A DNA stretch of 5,410 nucleotides. Origin: Clostridiales bacterium UBA6363 (GTDB lineage: Bacteria; Bacillota; Clostridia; UBA1381). Positions 1-4,917 of this stretch are shown here, piece after piece (positions within the stretch are counted from its first letter, which is position 1; each line of letters begins with the position of its first letter). The stretch is taken from contig DJRJ01000022.1 in NCBI GenBank assembly GCA_002438865.1, forward strand, positions 238 to 5,647. The letters run 5' to 3'. The translations under genes were made by a program, and so were the position numbers. The notes below the pieces were generated by a model. It worked only from the letters and a program-made list of their open reading frames with translations, was not told the DNA's origin and made no database searches.

Positions 1-566
1 TCGGAGTGCCTTTCGGCATAGTCGATTTATCGCTTGCACCGACACCGGCAGTCGGCGACAGCGTTGCATATATACTTGAGGAAATGGGACTGGAACAGTG
101 CGGTACGCATGGCACAACCGCCGCATTGGCACTGCTTAACGACGCTGTTAAAAAAGGCGGAGTTATGGCGTCGGGTTATGTCGGCGGCTTGTCGGGAGCG
201 TTCATTCCAGTAAGCGAGGACGCCGGTATGATAGCGGCGGCGAAATCGGGTGCGCTTACGATAGAGAAACTCGAAGCAATGACATGCGTATGCTCGGTCG
301 GACTGGATATGATAGTTATTCCGGGCGACACTTCGGCATCTACCATATCGGCAATCATTGCCGATGAGGCGGCTATAGGAATGGTCAATACAAAAACGAC
401 CGCAGTAAGAATAATTCCTGCTCCAAATGCGAAAGAAGGCGATGTGGTGGAATTCGGCGGACTTTTGGGAACAGGTCCCGTAATGCCTGTAAAGAACTAT
501 TCAAGCGAAGAATTTATAAACAGGGGTGGCAGAATACCGGCACCTCTGCAGAGCCTGAAAAACTGA
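1..566 (+). CDS. DUF711 / 'PFL family' (UPF0210) protein, C-terminal part
   Basis: This is the C-terminal 187 residues of a gene that enters from the left edge; the first full codon is at 3-5. From memory the family is about 450 residues long, so roughly the first 60% is missing. The GTG at 6 is an internal Val codon, not a start. Family hallmarks visible: [19 protein letters not shown] at the left edge, a [15 protein letters not shown] segment, [40 protein letters not shown], and the end [13 protein letters not shown]. The protein is soluble, with no membrane segment in the part seen. The biochemical role of DUF711 is not established to my knowledge; 'PFL family' is a database name and does not show pyruvate formate-lyase activity. 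The stop is TGA at 564-566. The CobW-type GTPase gene starts 26 nt downstream with no terminator between them, so the two probably share a transcript. I am sure of the family and make no claim about function. Confidence 0.9.
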   Translation, partial: GVPFGIVDLSLAPTPAVGDSVAYILEEMGLEQCGTHGTTAALALLNDAVKKGGVMASGYVGGLSGAFIPVSEDAGMIAAAKSGALTIEKLEAMTCVCSVGLDMIVIPGDTSASTISAIIADEAAIGMVNTKTTAVRIIPAPNAKEGDVVEFGGLLGTGPVMPVKNYSSEEFINRGGRIPAPLQSLKN

Positions 567-576
567 CGGCTTTTTG

Positions 577-583
577 AAAGGAG
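577..583 (+). promoter_or_regulatory. Ribosome binding site of the CobW-type gene
   Basis: AAAGGAG lies 9 nt before the ATG at 593, which is ideal spacing. An earlier ATG at 586 sits only 2 nt after the motif and is followed at once by TAA (589-591), so it cannot be the start; 593 is the only sensible choice. Confidence 0.85.
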
Positions 584-592
584 TAATGTAAA

Positions 593-1822
593 ATGAGTAA
601 CAAGGTTATACCGGTAACCCTTTTGACGGGTTATCTCGGCGCAGGAAAAACAACGCTTTTGAATTATATTCTTGCAAATCAGGAGGGATATAAGGCAGCG
701 GTAATTGTAAACGATATAGGCGAGGTAAACATAGACGCATCGCTTATTCAGAACGGCGGCGTGGTAGCCGAGCAGGACGACAGCCTTGTACCGCTTACAA
801 ACGGCTGTATCTGCTGTACGCTTAAGGTAGACCTTATGAAGCAGATAGTGGAGCTTGCGCAGAGCGGCAAGTTTGATTATATTCTTATCGAGGCGAGCGG
901 AATATGCGAGCCGATGCCGATTGTGCAGACAATAACCATGCTTGACGGCTCATCACCCGAACTTCCGAAGGTTTGCCGCCTTGACTGCGTAATTACCGTT
1001 GTCGATGCGTGCCGATTGGTGGACGAGTTTGCCGGCGGCGATAAGCTTCTTGAAAAAAATCTTGACGAGGAGGATATTGAAAATCTTCTCATACAGCAGA
1101 TAGAATTTTGCACAAAGATAATCATAAATAAGGTTGACGAGGTTTCGGAGGAGGAGCTTAATAAGGTAAAAGCCGTTATAAAGACGCTTCAGCCGAAAGC
1201 AAAAATTATCGAAACAAATTATGCAAAGGTAAATATGAGCGATGTGCTTGATACCAAGGAATTTGATTTTGATAAAGCCATTTCCTCGGCAGGCTGGATA
1301 CAGGAGTTTGAAAAAGAGGAAGAAGATGATGATCACGATGAGGAACATCACCATCATCATGAACATGAACACGAGCACGAGCATCATCATGAACATCATC
1401 ACCACCATCATCATGACCATGAGCATAATGAGGAGGAGGGCGAAGCTGAAGAGTACGGCATAAGCTCGTTTGTGTATTTCAGAAAACAGCCGTTTATTAT
1501 GGATAAGCTTGAAAAATGGCTTGACAGCTTCCCGAAAGAGATTATCCGCTGTAAGGGTATAGTTTGGGCGCAGGACGATAACAAAATGTCGTATGTGCTT
1601 GAACAGGCGGGCAAGCAGATACAGATGTACGAAAACGGCAGATGGTATGCGTCCGCAACACCGAAACAGCTTAAAGAGTTTATGAAACAAAATCCCGATT
1701 TAATGAAGGATTGGGATCCTGTTGCCGGCGACAGAATGATAAAACTTGTATTTATCGGAAAAAATATGGACAGGCATAAGATAAGCGAAAGCCTGGACGA
1801 GTGTCTCGGCGAAATGAGATAA
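593..1822 (+). CDS. CobW/COG0523-family GTP-binding metallochaperone with His-rich linker
   Basis: This is a cytoplasmic G3E-class P-loop GTPase of 409 residues, predicted to deliver a metal (Zn, Co or Ni; the metal cannot be read from the sequence) to a client protein. Seen in order: Walker A GYLGAGKTT (13-21); NDIGEVNID (40-48), the family's switch-region segment; the metal-binding CxCC in GCICCTL (Cys72, Cys74, Cys75); the Walker B/EASG segment (about 95-103); and the base-specificity motif NKVD (179-182). An acidic linker with 21 histidines follows at about 248-280. A CobW C-terminal domain then runs from about 290 to 405 (from SSFVYFRKQPF through KGIVWAQDD to GDRMIKLVFIGK). The His tract is longer than in many relatives and probably binds or stores metal. 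No Zur-type operator can be looked for because the operon start lies outside the window. The gene follows the DUF711 gene by 26 nt, making DUF711 a possible client (inference). COG0523 subgroups cannot be told apart by eye, so no symbol is given. Confidence 0.93.
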   Translation: MSNKVIPVTLLTGYLGAGKTTLLNYILANQEGYKAAVIVNDIGEVNIDASLIQNGGVVAEQDDSLVPLTNGCICCTLKVDLMKQIVELAQSGKFDYILIEASGICEPMPIVQTITMLDGSSPELPKVCRLDCVITVVDACRLVDEFAGGDKLLEKNLDEEDIENLLIQQIEFCTKIIINKVDEVSEEELNKVKAVIKTLQPKAKIIETNYAKVNMSDVLDTKEFDFDKAISSAGWIQEFEKEEEDDDHDEEHHHHHEHEHEHEHHHEHHHHHHHDHEHNEEEGEAEEYGISSFVYFRKQPFIMDKLEKWLDSFPKEIIRCKGIVWAQDDNKMSYVLEQAGKQIQMYENGRWYASATPKQLKEFMKQNPDLMKDWDPVAGDRMIKLVFIGKNMDRHKISESLDECLGEMR

Positions 1823-1843
1823 AATCGATACATTATATGAAGG

Positions 1844-1871
1844 TATGGGACGATGCCCTCATCGTCCCATA
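1844..1871. repeat. Perfect 12-bp palindrome with CCCT loop
   Basis: TATGGGACGATG (1844-1855) and CATCGTCCCATA (1860-1871) are exact reverse complements around a 4-nt loop. There is no T-run on either side in either direction: AATAAAAAAA follows on the plus strand, and the minus-strand exit is mixed sequence. It is therefore not a standalone intrinsic terminator. It lies 22 nt after the CobW stop codon and immediately before the bidirectional terminator. It could protect the 3' end of the mRNA, or be one copy of a dispersed REP-like intergenic palindrome. Copy number cannot be judged from this window. Confidence 0.75.
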
Positions 1872-1873
1872 AT

Positions 1874-1915
1874 AAAAAAACGGTGCAAGCCGCAAGGCTT
1901 TGCACCGATTTTTTT
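1874..1915. terminator. Bidirectional intrinsic terminator between convergent genes
   Basis: Seven A (1874-1880) precede a stem CGGTGCAA-GCC (1881-1891), a GCAA GNRA-type tetraloop (1892-1895), and the returning arm GGC, bulged T1899 and TTGCACCG (1896-1907). Seven T follow at 1909-1915. The A-run and T-run serve as U-tracts for the minus and plus strands respectively. It therefore ends both the DUF711-CobW transcript (+) and the cysteine-rich gene (-), whose stop is at 1925-1927. Confidence 0.92.
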
Positions 1916-1924
1916 ATTTAACCA

Positions 1925-2845
1925 TTACTGACAGCCGCAGTCATTTATCGGAGAAACCTTTGCTCCGGCGGTCGGGTCGGGATTTTTGCAGTCCACGAAA
2001 TCGCTCTTTTCCGGCGGGAAGAACTCATCTACCGGGAACTGAATACGCTCAAACAAATCGCAGGGATTGTCGTCCGTTGCGCCGACACATTCTTTCTGCG
2101 GTATGCAGAAATCGTATGACGGAATTAAGAGCTGAACGTGGCGCTCAAGCTTGATGATAGAGAATATGCCTATCGAAACGAATACACGCTTTGCTTCGCC
2201 GCCCACAACGAGTGCGTCGTCGAAAATGCGTGCAACCGATTCGGGAACGGAGGCAAGATCAAAATCATCATCACAGCAGCATGACTTCTTATCACGTGCA
2301 TCAACAAGCTTTGCCCCGAGAGTTATCGGGTCAACAACCTCTACCACAGCGTGCGGCATATTTGTTTTTCTCCAAAGCTGAGGATCGAATGCGTCCTCTT
2401 TGTACTTGGAGGCGAAAACCTTTGCCGTGCCCTCAGAACCAAAGAGTATTACCTTTTTGTCGAAGGTTGCAAGACCCTCAACCTCTGTCGGTCTGCCGAC
2501 GCCGGTAAATGCGGCGAGCGTAACCTTGAAGAAGTATTTGAGGTCTACCGAGTAGAAACCACGGTTAAACGGAACGGGTTCGATGTCCGAGAACACCCAT
2601 ATAATCTCCGCTTTCGTGCATTTTACGTTTATTGAACGGTCGATAACCTCCTGTCCGCAGGCAGTAAGGTATACTCTGATGTTTTCAAGGCAGTCTTTAT
2701 CACGGCAGCTGTCGTAAATCTTATCTGTATGTATGCATACAGCTTCACGGAAGTTAGTGTTGTTCGAGCAGCAGCTTGAGCTGTTGCCGCTTGCTGTTTC
2801 CACACAGCATTCGTCCGAACGGTTGTTATATCTGTAATCACTCAT
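1925..2845 (-). CDS. Conserved cysteine-rich protein of unknown function (probably sporulation-associated)
   Basis: The product is 306 residues with 18 cysteines, no signal peptide and no membrane segment. The open frame extends 26 codons further upstream, but the ATG at 2845-2843 has AAAGGAG 9 nt ahead, whereas the longer version would read through the promoter; start MSDYRYNN is therefore chosen. Layout: a Ser/Asn/Cys-rich head (1-35; Cys pairs 13-14 and 25-26); YDSC-RDK-DC (44-52); a hydrophobic core with PVPFNRGFYSVDL (90-102) and KKVILFGSEG (130-139); a VVEVVDPITLGAKLVD segment (167-182); a CCC cluster in an acidic loop (189-191); a second YDFC-IPQK-EC motif (244-253); FPVDEFFPP (270-278); and the tail DCGCQ. 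I recognise it as resembling hypothetical proteins conserved in Clostridia but know no established function. It lies 78 nt downstream of spoIID on the same strand without an intervening terminator and has a sigma-E/K-like promoter. A coat or spore-envelope role, with disulfide or metal-binding cysteines, is inference. Confidence 0.85.
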   Translation of the reverse strand: MSDYRYNNRSDECCVETASGNSSSCCSNNTNFREAVCIHTDKIYDSCRDKDCLENIRVYLTACGQEVIDRSINVKCTKAEIIWVFSDIEPVPFNRGFYSVDLKYFFKVTLAAFTGVGRPTEVEGLATFDKKVILFGSEGTAKVFASKYKEDAFDPQLWRKTNMPHAVVEVVDPITLGAKLVDARDKKSCCCDDDFDLASVPESVARIFDDALVVGGEAKRVFVSIGIFSIIKLERHVQLLIPSYDFCIPQKECVGATDDNPCDLFERIQFPVDEFFPPEKSDFVDCKNPDPTAGAKVSPINDCGCQ

Positions 2846-2854
2846 ATAAAAAAA

Positions 2855-2861
2855 CTCCTTT
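2855..2861 (-). promoter_or_regulatory. Ribosome binding site fixing the start of the cysteine-rich gene
   Basis: Read on the minus strand this is AAAGGAG, 9 nt before the ATG at 2845-2843. The upstream in-frame ATG near 2923 has no comparable motif and would place the promoter inside the coding region, so the shorter 306-residue product is preferred. Confidence 0.85.
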
Positions 2862-2886
2862 CTTGATTTGGGCTTTACCCATACCG

Positions 2887-2917
2887 TATAATATGCGGAG
2901 TAATGCGCATATGTGAA
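2887..2917 (-). promoter_or_regulatory. Promoter of the cysteine-rich gene (sigma-K/E-like, or sigma-A)
   Basis: On the minus strand AC (2914-2913), 17 nt, then CATATTATA (2895-2887) fits the Bacillus sigma-K pattern AC-N16/17-CATANNNTA. The same bases partly fit sigma-E: ACATATG, 12 nt, CATATTAT. However, TTCACA (2917-2912), 18 nt, TATTAT (2893-2888) is also an acceptable sigma-A promoter, so the sigma class is undecided. A transcript would start near 2881, giving a leader of about 36 nt. An inverted repeat ATATGCG/CGCATAT (2891-2897 and 2906-2912) lies inside the promoter. Confidence 0.55.
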
Positions 2918-2923
2918 CGGCAA

Positions 2924-3874
2924 TCATTTTGAATTTTCTATTTTTACTCCCGTGTAGTAATGCTTTAAAATATCCTTGTAACTTTTGCCGTGCGCCGCCA
3001 TATAATTTGCGCCGTATTGGCTCATACCGACATTGTGACCGTAGCCTTTTACGGCGAATTTTACGCTGTTGTCCGAAACGCTTATTTCGGCATTTGTTGA
3101 GCGGAGCTTGTAGAAGGTGCGCAGTTGAGTGCCTTTTATTTCCGCACCGCCTATTTTAATCGTTTTTATTGCGCCCGATTTTGTGCGTGAAATATCGCTG
3201 AACAGCTTTTCGTTCCAGTTTACGTTTTCTATGTTTTCCTCCGCAATCCGCTTAAAATCATCTGTGCTGATTGTTTCCTCGCTTGTGTAGTGCGGAGCAA
3301 GTTCGTCACCCTCGCTTTTTACGCTTTTAAGATACGGAACTTCTTTGCCCCATACGTTTTCGGCATTTTCGGTGAGCCCGGAGGAAGTTGAAAAGAACAC
3401 TGCCGATATAGGCTGACCCTTGTAGGTCACAATTTCACCCTGCGTGTCCCTTACGGCGTCGGCAACCTTATCCCAAAGCTTTGCTGAACGGTTGGCTTTG
3501 AAATCCTCCTCGGAAACGAAAGCCTGACAGTGCGTGGAGTCGGTGCAGATGTCCGCACCCTTGTGCGCCTCGTCCTTGCCGGAGCGAATGTGCGATATAA
3601 GATAAGTCCTTGCCGCAACAGCCTGCGCTTTTAATGCCTCGGCTTCAAATTCCGCCGGCATTTCAGCGGCAACAACCCCCGTCAGATACGCCGACTTGTC
3701 CATTTCGGCAACGATGTCGGACGAGTGTATGTATACCTTGACCTGCTCCGCTGTTTCGGGGGCGTTGAACGGCTTGGAATTGTCAATGCTTTTGTCCATA
3801 ATCATAACAATGGTGAGCGGAATAAAAACGGTTATGAATATAACCGCAATAACAATCAAAATAAAACGCTTCAT
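2924..3874 (-). CDS. spoIID: Stage II sporulation protein D (SpoIID), membrane-anchored lytic transglycosylase
   Basis: SpoIID cleaves glycan strands of septal peptidoglycan, working with SpoIIP and SpoIIM in the mother-cell membrane during engulfment of the forespore (family knowledge). Here it is 316 residues, a little shorter than B. subtilis SpoIID (343). An N-terminal anchor (residues 4-26, FILIVIAVIF onward) is followed by the extracytoplasmic SpoIID/LytB domain. The region GVVAAEMPAEF to AVAARTY (66-91) contains Glu71, the expected catalytic acid. ADICTDSTHCQAF (107-119) with His104, Cys110, His115 and Cys116 matches the spacing I recall for the zinc site of C. difficile SpoIID. KGYGHNVGMSQYGA (276-289) is the C-terminal signature. 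The start at 3874 is chosen because GGAGGG lies 5 nt ahead; the frame stays open 32 codons further, but an earlier ATG at 3895 lacks a binding site. A sigma-E-like promoter lies just upstream, as expected for this gene. No murA, spoIIQ or spoIIID neighbour is present. A SpoIID-like paralogue is the main alternative. Confidence 0.9.
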   Translation of the reverse strand: MKRFILIVIAVIFITVFIPLTIVMIMDKSIDNSKPFNAPETAEQVKVYIHSSDIVAEMDKSAYLTGVVAAEMPAEFEAEALKAQAVAARTYLISHIRSGKDEAHKGADICTDSTHCQAFVSEEDFKANRSAKLWDKVADAVRDTQGEIVTYKGQPISAVFFSTSSGLTENAENVWGKEVPYLKSVKSEGDELAPHYTSEETISTDDFKRIAEENIENVNWNEKLFSDISRTKSGAIKTIKIGGAEIKGTQLRTFYKLRSTNAEISVSDNSVKFAVKGYGHNVGMSQYGANYMAAHGKSYKDILKHYYTGVKIENSK

Positions 3875-3879
3875 ATAAT

Positions 3880-3885
3880 CCCTCC
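3880..3885 (-). promoter_or_regulatory. Ribosome binding site fixing the spoIID start
   Basis: Read on the minus strand this is GGAGGG, 5 nt before the ATG at 3874-3872. It selects MKRFILIV as the N-terminus, which places the membrane anchor right at the start, as expected for SpoIID. Confidence 0.8.
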
Positions 3886-3890
3886 GCTTA

Positions 3891-3919
3891 ATCATATGAA
3901 AAAGGACGGCGGAATATGA
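3891..3919 (-). promoter_or_regulatory. Sigma-E-like promoter of spoIID
   Basis: On the minus strand TCATATT (3919-3913) matches the sigma-E -35 consensus KMATATT exactly. A 14-nt spacer follows, then CATATGAT (3898-3891) against CATACANT, two substitutions. B. subtilis spoIID is sigma-E dependent, so this fits the gene. A weakness is that a start 6-7 nt downstream falls at about 3885, leaving only about 11 nt of leader and placing the ribosome binding site at the very 5' end. Confidence 0.6.
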
Positions 3920-3944
3920 TACGTGCGATGCTTGTTGCAGTCTC

Positions 3945-3981
3945 AAAAAAACTGCGGCAAAATTAACCATTTTGCCGCAGT
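3945..3981 (-). terminator. Intrinsic terminator of the response-regulator gene
   Basis: ACTGCGGCAAAAT (3951-3963) pairs with ATTTTGCCGCAGT (3969-3981): 13 bp around a 5-nt loop. On the minus strand the stem runs into a T-tract of seven (complement of 3945-3951, the first base shared with the stem). It begins 3 nt beyond the stop codon of the response-regulator gene and separates that transcript from spoIID. Confidence 0.92.
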
Positions 3982-3983
3982 AA

Positions 3984-4670
3984 TTAAAATTGTAATTTTC
4001 CCATATCTATAAACTCAAAAATCTGCAAATTGTGCAGTATATCGAGCAATTCATTCATAGTCCCTGCTCCCATACGCTTTAAAAGGCGGCTCGCCATTTT
4101 CCTTACGGAGGCAACCTCGACAACCTTTCTTTTTGCGATGTCGCTGTAGCTTTCGCCGTTGTACAGAGAACGCAGAAGTTCAAACTCGCCCTTTGTCAGA
4201 TGCGAAATTTTGTTGTACATATATAATAGTGACTGTTGATTTTGATTTACTTCTCTTGCACGGCTGATAAGTTTTTTTGCGATTTCGGGATTTAGTGAAT
4301 TGGCTGATGTAAAAGTGTTTTTGATTATTTTGAGTATTTCGTCGTGTGCGAGCGATTTTCTGCAATAGTTATCCGCACCGTCGGCGAAAGCTTGAAAAAT
4401 ATAAGCGTCGCTTATGCTTTCTGACAGAATTATAACTTTTATGCTCGGACAGGTTTTTTTGATTTCGGATATAATGCGGGGACTTTGCGGTTCGTTGTTG
4501 ATGTCGAAAATCAGCAAATCGGGGAAAGTGCGCCGTGCGAGTTCAAGACATCTTTCGTAAGTATAAGCCTTTGCGGTGACTTCAATTTCGGGAAAAGACG
4601 TAAAATCGTCATAATAACCGCCTTGAATGTATTTGGCGCTGTCATATATTAAAACCGATACCCTGTCCAT
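3984..4670 (-). CDS. NarL/LuxR-type response-regulator-like transcription factor, atypical receiver
   Basis: This is a predicted cytoplasmic DNA-binding regulator of 228 residues. A receiver-like domain occupies about 1-120. Asp56 in DLLIFDI is the expected phospho-acceptor, Ser83 takes the Ser/Thr switch position in VIILSES, and Lys105 follows GADNYCRK. Only one acid of the usual N-terminal Asp pair is present (VLIYDS: Asp10, then Ser11), so Mg2+ binding and phosphorylation may be weakened or lost. A LuxR-type helix-turn-helix covers about 158-215: LTKGEFELLRSLYNGESYSD, then IAKRKVVEVASVRKMASRLL, then KRMG. The recognition region is divergent, and the protein ends in an unusual hydrophobic tail (QIFEFIDMGKLQF). 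Start MDRVSV is chosen because GAAAGGA lies 9 nt ahead; the ATG six codons earlier overlaps that motif. No histidine kinase is visible nearby. It has its own promoter and terminator and is divergent from the sugar-binding lipoprotein gene, a possible target (inference). Confidence 0.83.
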   Translation of the reverse strand: MDRVSVLIYDSAKYIQGGYYDDFTSFPEIEVTAKAYTYERCLELARRTFPDLLIFDINNEPQSPRIISEIKKTCPSIKVIILSESISDAYIFQAFADGADNYCRKSLAHDEILKIIKNTFTSANSLNPEIAKKLISRAREVNQNQQSLLYMYNKISHLTKGEFELLRSLYNGESYSDIAKRKVVEVASVRKMASRLLKRMGAGTMNELLDILHNLQIFEFIDMGKLQF

Positions 4671-4679
4671 AGAGATAAA

Positions 4680-4686
4680 TCCTTTC
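4680..4686 (-). promoter_or_regulatory. Ribosome binding site fixing the response-regulator start
   Basis: Read on the minus strand this is GAAAGGA, 9 nt before the ATG at 4670-4668. The alternative in-frame ATG at 4688-4686 overlaps this motif and has no purine-rich site of its own, so the 228-residue product is preferred over 234. Confidence 0.78.
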
Positions 4687-4694
4687 AAAAAGCA

Positions 4695-4727
4695 TTATAC
4701 AATTAATATTAACACTAACCTGTATAA
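4695..4727. repeat. Inverted repeat flanking the -10 of the regulator promoter (possible operator)
   Basis: TTATACA (4695-4701) and TGTATAA (4721-4727) are exact 7-bp inverted arms separated by 19 nt. They bracket the -10 element and predicted start of the response-regulator gene, a usual place for a repressor or autoregulation site. The region is AT-rich, so chance is a real alternative. Confidence 0.4.
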
Positions 4728-4735
4728 ATTGTCAA
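4706..4735 (-). promoter_or_regulatory. Sigma-A promoter of the response-regulator gene
   Basis: On the minus strand a perfect TTGACA (4735-4730), 18 nt, then TAATAT (4711-4706) preceded by TGT, an extended -10. The start would be near 4699. A second, perfect TATAAT lies just downstream (4699-4694) but has no convincing -35 at 17 nt. The -10 lies within the palindrome TTAATATTAA (4703-4712). Confidence 0.75.
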
Positions 4736-4794
4736 TAGATTTTCGTAAAAAATCAACAAAAAACAGACCCTGGCACAATAGTGCAACAAAATTA

Positions 4795-4810
4795 TGCAAA
4801 TGTGCAAATG
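4795..4810. repeat. Tandem 8-bp direct repeat TGCAAATG upstream of the lipoprotein promoter
   Basis: TGCAAATG occurs twice head to tail (4795-4802, 4803-4810), with a degenerate third copy TGCAACAA at 4782-4789. It lies about 18-33 nt upstream of the -35 hexamer of the lipoprotein gene, a position typical of activator sites. Binding by the divergent regulator is only a hypothesis. Confidence 0.5.
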
Positions 4811-4825
4811 GGACAAAAAATGTCC
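4811..4825. promoter_or_regulatory. Inverted repeat GGACA-N5-TGTCC next to the -35 element (possible operator)
   Basis: GGACA (4811-4815) and TGTCC (4821-4825) form a 5-bp dyad around five A. The dyad directly abuts the TGCAAATG repeats and ends 2 nt before the -35, centred about 45 nt upstream of the predicted start. A T-rich stretch follows, but no upstream plus-strand transcript exists for it to terminate, so a DNA-binding site is the more likely reading. Confidence 0.4.
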
Positions 4826-4827
4826 TC

Positions 4828-4856
4828 TTGTTTTTTGATGAATTGTATGTTATGAT
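4828..4856 (+). promoter_or_regulatory. Sigma-A promoter of the substrate-binding lipoprotein gene
   Basis: TTGTTT (4828-4833), an exact 17-nt spacer, then TATGAT (4851-4856) preceded by TGT, which makes an extended -10. The start is expected near 4863, giving a leader of about 55 nt that contains the ATGAAAATTT repeats and the ribosome binding site. Confidence 0.75.
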
Positions 4857-4877
4857 AGTGGTAGTAAATAATTCATA

Positions 4878-4897
4878 ATGAAAATTTATGAAAATTT
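4878..4897 (+). repeat. Tandem 10-bp repeat ATGAAAATTT in the leader of the lipoprotein gene
   Basis: ATGAAAATTT is present twice in tandem (4878-4887, 4888-4897), ending 4 nt before the ribosome binding site. The first copy overlaps a TTCAT-A-ATGAA dyad (4872-4882). The first ATG opens an 11-codon frame (MKIYENFFKEE) that stops at 4911-4913, but no ribosome binding site precedes it. The repeat may simply be AT-rich unstructured leader. Confidence 0.45.
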
Positions 4898-4901
4898 TTT
4901 C

Positions 4902-4910
4902 AAGGAGGAG
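4902..4910 (+). promoter_or_regulatory. Ribosome binding site of the substrate-binding lipoprotein
   Basis: AAGGAGGAG lies 7 nt before the ATG at 4918. An ATG at 4913 is closer but reads ATG-AAA-TGA and stops immediately, so 4918 is the start. Confidence 0.85.
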
Positions 4911-4917
4911 TAATGAA

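Noticed and set aside
586..591. ATG-TAA start-stop pair just before the CobW-type gene
   Set aside because: It lies only 2 nt after the ribosome binding site, too close for initiation, and is best read as chance within the leader.
953..1690. Long minus-strand open frame opposite the CobW-type gene
   Set aside because: It lies wholly within a gene with unmistakable GTPase motifs; its Met/Val-rich centre is just the antisense of the His codons, and it has no ribosome binding site or recognisable domain.
1411..1905. Minus-strand open frame spanning the CobW C-terminus and the terminator region
   Set aside because: It begins within the bidirectional terminator stem-loop and overlaps the conserved CobW C-terminal domain; no start signal and no family resemblance.
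2846..2923. N-terminal extension of the cysteine-rich protein (26 more codons)
   Set aside because: It would cover the promoter and ribosome binding site, and its start lacks an upstream AAAGGAG motif; the shorter start is far better supported.
3875..3970. N-terminal extension of SpoIID (32 more codons)
   Set aside because: It would run through the response-regulator terminator stem and the sigma-E-like promoter, and would bury the membrane anchor; the GGAGGG site supports the start at 3874.
4771..4786. Sigma-54-like sequence TGGCAC-N5-TGCAA
   Set aside because: The -24 half is good, but the GG-to-GC distance is one base short of the strict sigma-54 spacing, and a well-placed sigma-A promoter lies downstream.
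4811..4836. Possible terminator: GGACA/TGTCC hairpin followed by a T-rich run
   Set aside because: The stem is only 5 bp, the T-run is interrupted, and there is no upstream plus-strand transcript in the intergenic region for it to end.
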